From Pyrrhoderma lamaoense (lineage: Eukaryota > Basidiomycota > Agaricomycetes > Hymenochaetales > Hymenochaetaceae): a stretch of 64,000 nucleotides of DNA. Below the pieces are notes generated by a model. That model worked only from the letters and a program-made list of their open reading frames with translations. It made no database searches and was not told the DNA's origin. Where the stretch lies: the NCBI GenBank assembly GCA_002794735.1, contig NBAZ01000011.1, positions 930,001 through 994,000 on the forward strand. The letters are read 5' to 3'. This document shows, one piece after another, positions 1 through 12,524 of this stretch (the first letter of the stretch is position 1; each line of letters begins with the position of its first letter). A program made the translations under genes and the position numbers.

Positions 1-604
1 CAACGATGCCGACAACACCGATGATGACTACCACGGTGCCATATATGTCTGTATTCGTGACGGGTGTGCCGACAAGGAGGGACGCAAACAAAAAGTTGAA
101 AATAAGAGATGTTGCCCCAAGGGAGCAACATATTCAGCACGTAAGTATCTGAGTGCAAGTGTACTTCCTATAAGTTGAGACAGACTAAAAGGAAAAGAAT
201 ATTTTGAATTAGAGAGCTTATCAAGAGATATACAGAGTCTTGTGGCACCAAGCTCACATATATAATAACATTCCTAGGAGCCATAGTGGCCTAAGCCAGT
301 CCTTTCTTCGCGAAGCCTTCGGAACTGCACTAGTTCTTACCTAGATTTCGATCACGTCCGTCAATAAAATCCTATCTAAAGTTTCAAAACAAGATATAAA
401 TCTACTCACATGGTCTAGCTTTGTGATATTCAGGCCACCAGCATTGAGGATTGACGCTATCAAAACAATTGACAGTCCAATTATGAAACCGAGAACAGGG
501 TTCGCATCCGGAGGAGGAGCAGCGGTAGTATCCTGAGGCGGGCTAGTCTGGCCTACAGCTTCTTCGGATACATCTCTAGCAAGCGCCCATAACGTCAATG
601 TCAT
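1..604 (-). CDS. NIPA-family magnesium transporter, N-terminal part (runs off the window)
   Basis: Multi-pass membrane protein of the NIPA/DUF803 family, thought to carry Mg2+ across membranes. Three exons can be joined in frame: 604-410, 340-258 and 184-1, all with GT..AG introns. After a hydrophilic, Pro-rich N-terminus comes a first membrane helix ending in GLNITKLDHV, then RTSAVPKASRRKDW, a second helix, and the conserved stretch with QLIGSTLALRYLRAEYVAPLG and a helix reading TSLIFNFLFASLLVGTPVT. These blocks are in the order known for the family. The start ATG at 604 is the first in frame and gives a plausible N-terminal tail. The gene lies head-to-head with the next gene, about 460 bp away. 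The 3' two thirds are outside the window. Confidence 0.85.
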
Positions 605-1064
605 CCTTTAGATGGCACAGCTGGAGAGTAAAGAAGAGAGATGGGAGAAAGGTATAAAACAGCCAAGAGGCGCATCAAGTGCCGAACTGGCGCTACAGAC
701 TCGGCCAAGAGTCAGCTTGTACTACTGGGTCGGTAAACGTCGTGTCGTGGGAATAATACTCCGGATATGTGTTCTCGCATCAGGAATTCCGTTTTAAACG
801 GTCTTTTCCACCTCAGATAATCACAAGACTTAGTCAGTCAGTGACTAGTTAGCTTACCTGATTTTTTCCCTTTTAAATCCATAAAATATTCTTGTATTTT
901 TAATAATTATTATTATAGTTTCATGTTACTTGTTGGTCCAAGTTGTTCGGGGCCACGGATCAAAATGAGTGTCGAGAAGTGTGACATCATCGGCAGGGAT
1001 CGAGAAATGAGCAAAGCTTAAGGGCGAAAGACATCTTCGGATTAATCACTCTTGAGGGGAGGGC
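605..1064. promoter_or_regulatory. Shared intergenic region between two divergent genes
   Basis: Roughly 460 bp separate the divergent starts of the NIPA-type transporter and the molybdopterin-fold gene, so both promoters must lie here. The middle is AT-rich (about 845-940). The open reading frame at 612-797 has no family features and I treat it as chance. No defined binding site is claimed. Confidence 0.4.
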
Positions 1065-2583
1065 ATGTTTCCCGCTCACACCCGCCTACAAAAGCTCGCA
1101 CGTCACCTCAACGCGAGAAGTACTGCGTCTCGATACCGTCAGCAATCAAAGAATACTGCCTCTACTTCCTCTGTATCCCATCGTTTTATGGCAACGAATA
1201 CTGCTTCTAGTCAGGCGACGAGGAAATATGGGTTTGAGGTTTCACCTATCCCGAAAAATCCTTTAGGGGAAGGGAATTGGATAAAGACTGCCGCTTGTCT
1301 AATAATCGGGTGAGCAACTCTGACTCATCCCTCGTTCTCAAAGAACGACATCCTCAGGGCGCATGCTTGTTAAAGGGACGAAATCTTGAATGGCAAGACG
1401 CATGACACCAACTCAAACACCTTTGCCAAATTCTGCTTTGAACACGGTATCTCTCTGTAAGGGCTCGTTTTCATTCTCGCTGGCTACACCATTTTCGAAA
1501 ATTATGCAGAGTTTCTTATGTCAATTCGTTTGTTAAAGGAAACGGATTGAAGTCATCGCGGATGACGAAGAAGAGATGTGAGATTTGTCTTGTGTTGTTA
1601 CATCATCCAAATATGAACCAATAGTCTTTTGTCGTGAACGCAGAGTTGAGGCATCCCGACGGATGGTACAGAAGTATGATTTCGTTATCACTTCTGGTGG
1701 CATAGGCCCACTCATGATGGTTAGCCTCAATCTAACGCATCTCATTGGCCCTCATAATGATCATAACATTATTCTCCAGATATTACATATCAATCGCTTG
1801 CGGCCGCATTCAACCAGCCTCTTGCGCATCATCAGAAACACTACGGCGGATGGCAGAGATGAGTCGACATAGAGTGGACATAGCGTCCCAAACACAAGAA
1901 CAGAAAGTAGCCAGAGAACGTATGGCACTATTCCCTGCAAATGCTGAAGTTTTGTTCGTGAACAGCGAACTTTGGGTTGTAAGTATACTCTTCAACACAT
2001 AAGCTAGGTAAAAACATACTAATGCTGTCATATATATCTTTCTCTAGCCTGTTGTGAGGCTAGAAGGAAAATTATGCATTCTTCCAGGCATTCCGGGCTA
2101 TTTCAGAGACTACTTTCTGGATTAACTCCTTACCTTCCCTTACCACCTCCTAGTGAAAGACCGTTCCGACACTTAATATTCACAAGGTCCGTGATAAAGT
2201 GATATCATCTGTCGAACCCAACAATAGGTTAATGTATCATATCGTAAAAAATAGGTTACCTGAATCAAACATAGCACCCTACTTGACTGATTTGCAGAAG
2301 CGTCTGTCAAAAGAGGGTATCCAAGTGGGATCATACCCCGCGTTTCAACAGGGCGTTACCGTAAGTCTTATTGGTAGAGATGAACCACGTATTCGGGAAA
2401 TAGGTGAAGAGGTCAGCCCCAACTTTTTTATATAGTTCTCTCCTCTTAGTCAATTATAACTGGTGTTAGCTCATACTAATGTATTTATTCACTTGCATAC
2501 AGGTTGCCCTGGGGATACAAGGTGAGGTGGTTGAAGCCTCGCGCATTGGGGAAGAGACGAAGTCAGCACCGATACCGCAGTAA
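1065..2583 (+). CDS. Molybdopterin-binding-domain (MoCF_biosynth/CinA-like) protein, frame broken three times
   Basis: Soluble protein with the MoeA/MogA/CinA molybdopterin-binding fold, seen in eukaryotes alone or in FAD synthases; its own reaction is not clear from sequence. The N-terminal 45 residues are Ser/Arg/Thr-rich and could be a mitochondrial presequence. Exons: 1065-1309, 1376-1456, 1539-1577, then from about 1649 onward. Family blocks in order: LIIGDEILNGKTHDTNSN, EVIADDEEEI, YDFVITSGGIGP, then THDDITYQS, ETLRRMAEMSRHR, ALFPANAEVLFVNSELW, GKLCILPGIPG, and a C-terminal part with YLTDLQKRLSKEGIQVGSYP. The stop is TAA at 2581-2583. Three places need one extra base to keep frame: near 1710 (GGCCC/ACT), near 1831 (CATCATCA/GAA) and near 2099 (CCGGG/CTA). 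The gene is either a recent pseudogene or has consensus errors. Confidence 0.75.
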
Positions 2584-2869
2584 TTCAATAAGAAACTCAT
2601 ATATGTGTAATTGTAAAGGAGTGTACGGCTAGCCATATAATATCATGTTTAATTCAAAACTTTGCTATCTATCTAATCATATCATCTAAGGACATAATGT
2701 GATTTGTTTATGCAAGTGAAAATCCTATGTAAAAAATGAGAACTATATACTATTAGCTATAATAATTTATATGATGTTATGTGAAGTGCATGTATATTTG
2801 TGTAAAGAAAGAGGGAAAGAGAGAGAGAAAAGAAAAAAAGGGGGTCTGTAAACCATACACTATATCTGA

Positions 2870-3829
2870 TTAACCAGAATCAGACGAGACTGTAGGTGCT
2901 ACTACCCGGGATGTACGATAAAAGAAGCTTGTGTCCATACTTGTACGATTATATTGACTTGTATCCCGACTGAAACGATTGAAGTGGCTAGTATCCCGAC
3001 TGATGCGGTTAAACATACTGGTATCCTTACTGATGCGATTGAATTGACCAGTAGTTGTCGTAGCAGTAGTAGCAAAAGTGTCTTTACTGAACCGATTTAG
3101 TTGATTGGTGTCTTTACTCCTTCGCTTGATTGGGCTATCGGTATCTCGAGTGACATCGTCGTATTGGGTAGGAGGTGAAGCAGTGTGTGTATCGCGGCTG
3201 GGGCGTTTGCAGTGCCCAGAATCTCGACTTGATCGACTCACGCAAGCCGTGTCTAGACTTACACGCTTTGGATCGTTCATTTGTTTCTCTCTGGAAAAAC
3301 AATATACCTGTTAATATTCACTTCCTCACAACTATCATCGACAAGATAACGATGATAGTAGATACATACCTATACTTGAATTTAATGAATTGTCTAGGCC
3401 TGCTATCCCAATTCACATGAACCTTGAACACCCAGCACTGCACGAAAAGTACCACTTGGGTTTAGATTTCACATCAGGTAGAAGTTCCGATTGAAGTCTC
3501 CCAACACGACACATGATATCTATCATCTCCTGTGGTTTACGTGGGGTACTATTGGCATGCACAACAAGCACATAAGTCCTCTCCTTCGTCGGCGAATCAG
3601 GATCCCAACCCATCATCGGAGCGATACAATCAAATTCTTGTCTCAGGAAATCCGTCACTCGTGTCGTAACGTCGTCCACGGATTCTGAGGCGAACATCCC
3701 GCAGTCTCCGGAAGGGTCAAAAAATAAGCGTTCTCGATCGATTCGTTCGATAACGTCAAAGTCTATCTCGAAACCGTATATCCAGTGAACTTTCCTCCAG
3801 TCTGTGTTCATGTAGGAGTAGTATGCCAT
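2870..3829 (-). CDS. Unrecognised two-exon protein with C-terminal decapeptide repeat
   Basis: I do not recognise this family. The upstream exon (3829 downward) starts MAYYSYMNTDWRKVHWIYGF, with a hydrophilic, acidic N-terminal half of about 135 residues. A GT..AG intron with donor at about 3415 and acceptor ending at about 3290 joins it in frame to a second exon ending at 2870-2872. The second part is rich in Ser, Thr, Arg and Asp. It ends with four tandem ten-residue units of the pattern [FY]-N-R-x-S-x-D-T-S-x, preceded by looser RxSxDT copies, so possibly a phosphorylated or disordered tail. The exact splice junction is uncertain. Confidence 0.5.
2906..3040 (-). repeat. 30-bp coding minisatellite (decapeptide units)
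   Basis: Four and a half tandem units of 30 bp encode FNRISKDTSM, FNRISRDTSH, FNRFSRDTSQ and YNRTSMDTSF in frame, with synonymous and missense drift between units. Unit length is an exact multiple of three, so copy number can change without breaking the frame. Confidence 0.75.
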
Positions 3830-5143
3830 GGCTTGTTTTGTTTGGATAGATAGAGCAAGCAGATGAGTTGACTATATGGATAGTGGAGGGATCGATGAGA
3901 ATTGATAGTGTGCCGGTCTGATAGATTTGAGACAATGCTATAATTGCGGGTTATGATATTTGATCGGGAAGATTATGAGGACAGAGAAACGAGAGACAGA
4001 GAGAATAGATGATTTTAACACTGACACTGACAGCGAGGCTGGGGAAGATATTGGAAGGGTTAATGACAGAGAGTCTTTGTTAGCGAGCCGAAGTTATTCA
4101 GGCTCCTCCAATCTCTTTTATAATCATACGTAAAGAAAACAGACGGGTGAAGAGTCGTTGAGCCGGGAAGGCAAAATTGTGCATGTACGTCTTCATGTCC
4201 CGAGCACAAAACGCACCCAATGATAACAACAGTTTCTAATATCTATATTTTTCCGCAAGTTTACATCGTGTTCAATCACATCTTCTTGAGTTCTCCTATT
4301 CCTATCTTCACAGATTCTCTTCTTACTCGAGGAATATGCTTCTAAACTGGGAGATTGACCTAGCTTGAGAAAAAGAAATAGAGAGATAGCTTATTGCACA
4401 ATTTCGTGTGTGCGCTGTTAGCTTGCTCTTGTTGTGTGAAAAAAAAGCGGGGGGTGCAAGATGTAGTGAAACTGCTGTTTCGGGCCAGGAATGCATGTGT
4501 TAGCCATAACCCGTTGCGTCGCTTGTAGACCTTGACGTTCAGGCGTTGTAGATAAGGCCCTTAAACTGAATGGCTGGATAGCAAAGCATTGTCAAAGGCG
4601 AGCAGATAGTAGAATAGCCCTATACCAGGTTAAATACTTTTCAACTTGAATTTTCAATGATTGAAGATCATTGTAAAGGTACACGTAGAAACGGAACTAA
4701 ATGCTATTATATGCGGAGCCAATTTTTGTTACTAAACGTGGTGACAGAACTAAACTAAACAATAGTTACGTAAGACAAGGCTTATCCCCTTGCGAAGCAA
4801 CTCAAAATTTTGAGATTTCCCAAGCTAATCAATTTTCTACTCCATGCATTTAGCACATGTTATGTGTAGGAGGTGGGATTTACTGCACGTATGATATCAT
4901 AGCAGTCATCAAGCACGCTAATATTGGCAGACATCGATTCTGAGCTTATTGAATTGTTAAATCAAATAAACTAGAAAACCATGCATGTGAGTGTACATAA
5001 TCAAAAGTGCACGGATACGAACAATCAAGAAAATTGTATAAGCAATAAGAGATCATATACATTTTTAAAAACAGAAGTATTAGTACAAGCACGACGTCTT
5101 CCTCCTCGCTATCAACATACTACTCCCATCATAGAGTAAAGCT
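3830..5143. other. Gene-free stretch
   Basis: About 1.3 kb without an open frame or family motif I can support. It should contain the promoter of the gene starting at 3829 and the 3' region of the membrane-protein gene to the right. Confidence 0.4.
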
Positions 5144-6750
5144 TCAGATTTTGCGTAAGTGTTTTAGCTTGTAGCTCTCGGTGGGATAGGTATCTATCGA
5201 GAACTCCGAGCCGGTCGAGTTCTCCATCTCATTTACCATATTACCAAAAATGAGCTCTTCCATACGAGTATTACTACCTAGCGTAGTCAATACTGACGAG
5301 GTGGTAACTTCGGTATCTTCAACTGATCCGGCGACTTTTAGGTTTAGGATTAGTCGTGAGACGAGAGTACTCGTTATGCTTAAATTCGGTCATCGTAGTG
5401 TAAGTCACATAGTACGAAATATATGAAAAAAATGATGGCATACTAAGCACCCAGAGGCCCTGCAACTGGTTTAAGCTCCGTCTGTTAACAAATATTGATA
5501 AGTGTGCAATTGATTAAGTTATAGACTCATAGTTATTACCGGCATGATCTGTAGTATATGTGGCTCTATTTCAACGGTCTTGGAGATCAGAAAATAAGGG
5601 AAGGCTCGTACCGGATATAGTATGACCGTCGCAAGATTTACGGAAAACACAACAACAAAGTACATCAATCCTATACAACATGTTAGTAACAAATCGGATA
5701 GTTATAACGAGGATATGAGAAAAGTTCCGACTCGCCATCCATGAAAATGACCCGCCAAAGAGTCCCCGTACAAAATACCTATGCCTCCAGTACGCAGTAT
5801 AAACCCTATATGCCGTAAGACATAACACGGCGCCATCTTGAAGATGAAGACAGATCAGTTGACAATGAAGGAAGTATGATTTCTTCTTTACAAACCTGTC
5901 GTTAGCTCAGTAATCCAAAATCCAAGCGTCTGTCGAGTTCTAAGCGAGTAGCTTGATGAGAAGGTACACTAATCACCAAGCTGGTACACTCACAATTGTG
6001 AGCTTGTGCTTTCAAAGCAACCACCTTGTCCTAGCGGAGCAATGACTGGGGTCGCAAGTTGGGCCGCTACGAACTAAAAGTGTGTTGCTAGGGAGTCCGA
6101 GTCACATCAAGAGAAGTAGACTGTCTTACTATCTTGAAAGCTAATTCCACGAGGATAAAAAGTACGACAAGTAGAGTCACAAATACATTCCTGTTGTATA
6201 TGCAGTATATCCGAAGCGCAAAAATAGCTGAGTGTAGTTTCATAACTCATCAAGTCATAGTATATTGGGATAATTTGGTCTACATACTGCCTACGACCAA
6301 TCGCTGACCGAGATCTAGCAGACCAGGAAACTTATAAGTTTTTGAGCATCTAAATTCCATTAGATTGAGAATAGAGATGATACATATAAATTGACGTACA
6401 ACTGTTGATAAAGACATTATGTTGATCATTACTCGTGCAGAATCAGTGGCTATCAGTTTAACATACATCTGGGCCCCATCCAGGGTCGACGAACTCTAGT
6501 TAGGCAAATAGATATGTCTTTGGACTCTGAATGTCAAAAGAGGCTGTTCTACGTACCTGTGACCATAAATATAGCGCAAATGAGATACACCCATCGATTC
6601 TTTTTAGCCACTTAATTCATAGAGTTTTTGTTACAGGAGCCACTAATATATTCACCAATACCCAAAGTAGTGTTAAGCCACTAAATCTTTGTTTCCAGAT
6701 CTTTTCGACCTCAATGGGGAACGTAAGAAATATGTCATAGACCATCATAG
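5144..6750 (-). CDS. DUF6533-type seven-helix membrane protein, many small exons
   Basis: Basidiomycete membrane protein of the DUF6533 type; function unknown. Several exons carry the family blocks in order: YDIFLTFPIEVEKIWK (exon about 6750-6656), IFALRIYCIYNRNVFV plus the following helix (about 6230), ATPVIAPLGQGGCF, GFWITELTT, AVLCLTAYRVYTAYWRHR (about 5830-5770), GLMYFVVVFSVNLATVILYP (about 5685-5625), LNQLQGLWVL, and SITSTLVSRLILNLK, with a hydrophilic tail ending at a TGA (5144-5146). The true start, upstream of 6750, was not found. One junction (CTTAG before TATGCC, near 5440) would be in frame only if the donor had one more G, so this copy may be damaged. Individual exon limits are approximate. 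Confidence 0.6.
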
Positions 6751-7566
6751 CTGAGACAACATCATTTATTTTTCCATGTAGAGTAGTCCAGTAGCGCCTC
6801 CAACTTACTAAAAGGGGCTACTGTGAAGTACTTGGATATATCGCTAATTTTGATGAAGTTTTATGGGACAAGAGCGCTCCAAAGAAGAAGAAGTTACTAA
6901 CCCATGTTCAACAAGAACGATTACACTTGGATCAATCGCTGAACTAGTCATATGGGAGTACTGGAGAAAGAGGATGAGAGCTCCGTTTCATCACAAGGCA
7001 ATAAAAAAGTTCACAATATAAGAAACAGTGGTAGAGAAGAAGGCCGAGGACAGACACTTTCCGGCAGACGACATTAAGGCGGCTACTAGGGAGTGGCCAT
7101 TTTGATACACGAGAACGCATGTCCGAGTCGCATGAGAGATCTTAATTTATATATAGATTAGAAATGTGTTTGTTATAGCTCAAATATATTGAGATTGTAA
7201 AAACTGGAAGTGGTGGTGTAGGTTACGGCTCAATTCTGATCTGTGAACAGCGCCCACGTTGCTTAGTAATATGTATTAGGAAGCTATCTTCGGCGTAGAG
7301 AGTTCAATGTTTCTCACAAAACGAGTACAAGCTGGCTTGTCATTGGCCGTACAGTCTCTTCTGAGCTTCCACTACATATTTTTCATATGAGGTTCTTAAA
7401 ACATTGATGTGGGGAATTCCAAGCCTGAAATTGTTTAGAACACGTAACGGGTGCATTTCTATCATAAGTATGTCGTTCGTATCAGACGGGGTTTTATTTA
7501 TTAATAGCGGCTCTATTTCGTTACAACAGTACAAACACTGAATTCTTGTTGTGATGTTATCCGATA
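6751..7566. other. Gene-free stretch
   Basis: Probably the 5' region of the DUF6533 gene, and of the monooxygenase on the other side. A 64-codon minus-strand frame at 7340-7534 is mildly protein-like but matches no family I know. Confidence 0.3.
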
Positions 7567-9152
7567 ATGAGCAACGTTCATCACCAAAACGATGATACAG
7601 AAAGAGCCCCCTTCAGCTCCGCATCCTGATCATTGGGTGTGGAATTGGCGGACTAGCTGCCGCCTACTCTCTACTTCGAGCGGGTCATTACGTAACACTC
7701 ATAGAAGCAGCTCATGAACTTGGTGAAGTGGGAGCAGGGATACAGATCTCGCCGAATGTATCGAAACTTCTAATTCGATGGGGTCTTGGAGATAGACTCT
7801 CTAGGGCAGGAGTCCAACCTGAGGGCATCAGGTTTAGACGATTTGAGAATGGCGAGGCTGTAGGATATCTCCACTATGGCGCATCTATGCTAAGAATTTA
7901 CAATGCACCGTACTATCATATTCATCGAGCTGACCTGCATTCCATGTTACTTGACCTCATTTCTGGTTCTCCAAACTTAACTATTCGTCTGAGATCAACT
8001 ATGGTTTCCATCGATCCGGTCCCTAACCCGTATGTCTCCTTAAGCTTGCTTCAGGGGAAGTTATTATAGGAGACGTTATCGTCGGTGCTGACGGGGTTAA
8101 GTCGCTTACAAGGAGCATTGTCGTAGGTCGTCCGACAAAGCTGATCCTACAGGGATGCTGCATATAGGGCGCTCATACCTACAAGTGTGATGATCAGTGA
8201 TCCAGAATTGAAGCCATTTGTTGATACACCAGAGACATCTGTTTGGATGGGACCTCGGCGACATATGGTCGGATACTGCATAGTAAGTCTCTTCTACTTA
8301 GAATACTTGCTAACTCAGACTCATTCCAAATAGAGGGCGAAACAAGAATATAATCTTGTAATGATACACCCTGATGATGGATCAGTGGAGTCTTGGACGG
8401 CCGAAGGTAGTGCGGATAAACTACGTGCTGATTTTGAAGATTTTGAGCCTCGGTGGGTTCGGAGACTATTTTTAAAATGAAACGATCACCTATGTATTCT
8501 AATGATAGTGTAAAAAAGCTTTTATCGCATGTGCGGTCTACACTCAAGTGGAGGTTAATGGATAGAAACCCCTTGAACGTTGGGTACATAAAGATGGTCG
8601 AGTGGTCCTCCTAGGGACGCTTGTCATCCGATGCTAGTAAGCGGTGCTACGATATGTATATGTATTACTTACTTAGTCAATGTAGCCCTACCGATCTCAA
8701 GGCGCCGCAATGGCAATTGAAGATGGATCTATGTTAGGCTTAATACTGTCTAAACTTTCAGACATATCGCAAGTTCCGTTTCTCTTGCAGTCATATGAGC
8801 GGCTGAGGTATAATCGTGCAACGAGAATTCAGAGTGCAAGCCGGCAGAACCAACATACATTCCATCTTCTTGATGGTCCGGAGCAAAAGCGCGTGATGAT
8901 AAAATGCGTTTATCAATGGCGCGTGAACTTGAATATAAGGCATTCGACGATGCATTGAGAGATGCATCTCTCAAGGATGGAGATCGCGGAAACAAAGAGG
9001 ACTTGCAGACACAAGCGAAACAGTGGGACCACCGGCAAACATACATCACCCAATTTGCATATGATGCTGATGAAGTAGTCAGGAATTGGTGGGTAGATGA
9101 GGGTGAAAAGCAACTAAAGACTATATCGGCGGTATCGCAGGCGAAATATTGA
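7567..9152 (+). pseudogene. FAD-dependent monooxygenase (salicylate-hydroxylase-like), about seven frameshifts
   Basis: Group A flavoprotein monooxygenase, which uses FAD and NAD(P)H to hydroxylate an aromatic or similar substrate. Family blocks occur in order: the Rossmann motif ILIIGCGIGGLAAAYSLL, GAGIQISPNVSKLLIRWGL, HIHRADLHSMLLDLI, VIVGADGVKSLTR (DG motif), PTGDAAYRALIPT, HPDDGSVESWTAEGSADK, then LLGDACHPML and PYRSQGAAMAIEDGSMLG (GD motif), and a C-terminal helical region. Introns fit near 8281-8331, 8458-8505 and 8638-8690. The frame must gain one base near 7607-7611 (C run), 8050, 8138, 8155, 8571, 8613 and 8886. No substitution-type stop is needed. Either a pseudogene or a poorly polished multicopy sequence. 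An intact relative lies at 31846-33622. Confidence 0.75.
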
Positions 9153-9518
9153 ACATAAATTTGGTTTTTGGCTAACCTCTACTCTATTCAGTAAAGTTGA
9201 TACCAGACAGAATGTTGTACCTATTGGACAAAATAACATAAGATAATTGTTTATTTTTATGACATAAAAGCCAAGAAGTCATAAGGAGTTATTCTGCTCC
9301 GTCATAACACCGGAATGTACTATTCTGCCCTTGTGCTTATACGTATGCGGATCCAATTGCCATACGTGATTGATTGAATCTCTTAAGCTTTAGACTACCA
9401 TTCTGTAATCAAATACTCTCTCACTTCTTTTCTTCTCGGAAGATAACAAAAATAGATGCTTACTTGTATTTTAAAGCCATGTCCGATTAATTCTCATCTT
9501 TCTCCCACTTTCGCAAGA

Positions 9519-11933
9519 ATGTCCTCTCAGCGCGTGGTGAAGAACAATCAAAAGATGAAGAACGGTTAGCCAAACTGGGATATAAACAGGAATTTAAACG
9601 AGACTTTTCTCCGTTGGAGTTATTTGGTTTGTCATTCGGTCTCATAGGTAAGGAAATAAGGTTTAGGTTGCATATAACTGATATGAATATTCCATAGGCA
9701 TCGTCCCATCTTTTACGTTTGTTCATCCTTTATTTACTCTGATACTCGGCCTGAAGTTGTGTTTCTCAGCTCTGTACTTGCATATGCCATTCCAAATGGT
9801 GGTCCAGTCTCTATGGTTTGGGGAGTATGTATCCATTCTAGTTATCACTAATATGCAATTTCCCTAACCGAACCAGTGGTTTACATCTTCCTTCTTTCTT
9901 ATCATGATTGCCATGGCTATAGGGGAACTCGGATCATCTATGCCCATGTGTGGAGGACTTTATTTCTGGACATATAAATTTTCATCTCCCAGGTGAGCCT
10001 ATAGTGATATCCCGATTTTCGTCTAATGTCCTACATCATATTAAAGAATTGTTTACCGCCAACTCACGATCTTTTGAAAGATACCGGAATCTACTAGCCT
10101 GGATAGTTGGGTGTATGTCAAGCTCACTGATATGTCAATATGAAATCTATTTACAATGAACGCTCCAAGACACCAATACTATTGCATATGTTACCGGAGC
10201 TGCAGGAATAGATTGGGGTTTATCCGTCCAGATAATGGCAGCTGCGACAATAGGAACAGATTCAAGGTTTATACCCACGGTACATCAGACTTAGTATGTC
10301 CACATGCAACCGGCCAAATAAAAAAAGTATTCTAATATCAATAATCGATATGGAAGTGGACTATACTGTGCCCTTCTACTGGCTCATTGCATTATCGGAA
10401 GTCTGGCTACCAAGTTCTTGGCCAGATTGACCTTTGCCTACATGCTTATCAATGTCTTGTAGGTGTTTTAATTTAACGCAGTCTGTCATTGAAATAGAAG
10501 CTTAAGCACGGGTTTATGCTAAGACTATGCCTCGTTATCGTTATTGGAGTTCCAGCGGCAACTCCCGCAGAGCTTCGGAACCCCACTGGCTTCGCCCTTG
10601 GCGAATTTACTAATTGTAAGTAATCTGGGATTGATGAATAATCTACTCTGATTATTTGTATCGAGTTTACTCCTGGCCAAGTGGATATGCATTCGTCTTG
10701 AGCTTCTTGGCACCGTTATGGACTGTTGGTGTGTTTAGAATATTAGCCGTCACTAACTCTTTTCCTTACAAGGCAATCTCTAGGTGGATTTGATTCTAGT
10801 GTACATATCAGTGAAGAAGCACGGAACGCTAACATAGCTGTCCCCTGGTCTGTTCTTTCCAACACGATAAGTGGATGTGTGCTTGGGTGGGGTATGTCAT
10901 ATATTGTCTCCGCTCACTATAGAAATTTACCAAGTACAAACAAGCTTTGAATATTGCTATTGTATTCAACATGGGGACAGATTTGGCCTCTATTTTGAAT
11001 AGCCCTATTGGGCAACCAATGGCAACGGTGAGTGACTCTGACTCTTAGTAATACACTGGTTAGAATGATACTTTCTCTAGATCCTTCTTAATAGTTTTGG
11101 GAAGAAGGGGACACTAGTAATTTGGTCTTTTGTAATCGTAGCACAGTAAGCACCATTCAAAGTACCTAATTTTGATATTCATGATTGATGGTTCTGTCGA
11201 AAGATTCATGATGGGTATAAGTATCGTAAGTTGGCTGGTGCTTCAGAATAGTAGAGTTAAGTCAACTACTCTTTACAGCTCACAGTATCCTCTCGCCTGA
11301 TGTTTGCCTTCGCCCGAGATGGAGCTCTACCTTTCTCAGAGTATCTGTATCGGATAGATTCGAGGTCTGGGACGCCTGTAAACTGTGTTTGGGTATCCGG
11401 TATCCTTGCAATGCTACTGGGTCTACTCTCTTTTGCAGGATCACTTGCGATCGGGGCCGTATTTACTGTGTGTGTTGTTGCTCAGTATGTCTCAGATGCA
11501 ATACCTATTGCAGCAAGGTTCTTGGTGGTCAGGATTTCGAACCGGGACCTTTCAACTTGAGAGCTTTTGTAAGAGTTTTATCAGATAAAATTTTTTGTGT
11601 TACAAGCCTAACTCTCATAACGATACATGAATGATAGAGTCTACCTGTAGCAGTTATCGCGGTACTATGGATGATCTTCATGTCTATAGTTCTTCTTTTC
11701 CCAGCCACACCTCAGACTTCCCCAAATTCTATGAACTACTCTGTGGTAGTATTCGGAGGAGTTATCATACTTTCCATCATCTATTACTATTTCCCAAAAT
11801 ATGGGGAGTTTACTGGTTCAAGGGACCTGTTTCCACAATTGAAGAGAGGAACAATAGCAACGAAGAGTTATATTCTTCGAACGAGAAAGTAGAGGATGTA
11901 GAGAAGAGGCTCGATTACATAGTTGGATTATGA
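9519..11933 (+). CDS. Amino-acid/GABA-type permease, APC family, tandem copy 1
   Basis: About twelve-helix transporter of the APC superfamily (fungal amino-acid, GABA, choline permease group). Around fourteen exons. The first has a cytoplasmic tail ending KLGYKQEFKRDFSPLELFGL. Others carry AIPNGGPVSMVWG, GELGSSMPMCGGLYFWTY, VQIMAAATIGTDSRFIPTV, TPAELRNPTGFALGEFTN, FDSSVHISEEARNANIAVPW and SRLMFAFARDGALPFSEY, as in known permeases. Each block aligns to the second copy about 3 kb downstream. Three sites need one extra base: in the first exon near 9560 (32 nt against 33 in copy 2), near 11522 (TTGGTGG), and near 11810 (TATGGGGAGTTTAC). The last occurs in both copies. The stop is TGA at 11931-11933. 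Confidence 0.8.
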
Positions 11934-12524
11934 AAGCATAGTCTTAGTACTAGTTCAACTCCATCATATTCAGATCTTGAAGTATTTCACCCTGTGAATA
12001 GATTAAATGACGAACCAGACAGGTGGGGTCTTGTGCAAGTATATGTACCTTAGTTCGTGTACGATGCTGACCGAAGCAATCCAGTTAATACTATGGAGGT
12101 GACAAACATTAAAAAGCCGTAACAAGTTGGATATATCGATACAGGCGTGATGTAAGTCTCCACTCGTGATTATGAAGCCGGCTTCGGGATATTTAATGCC
12201 TATTGGTCGGAATAACATACTCTTGTTTTTACTTGCTCTTTCTCAAATAATAATAGACGTTTTAGTCCGGGAAACTACCTACAATGGAACCTCTCCACCC
12301 AAATCCCGAAAGCCACCGATTTCAACTCAACATTATGCTTATACAGCACGCGGATCCAATCCACTCTGGTTGCCCGGCTTTCCCTTTAGGCTTTAGGCTG
12401 TCAATCATTTGATTAGTTCATTTACGTTCCACTTCTTTTTCTTCTTGAATGATGGTAAAAATAGGGATATGGTCAGGTTAAAAGAGTTGTACGATTGTTG
12501 CAGTCACACTACCACCTCATTAAA

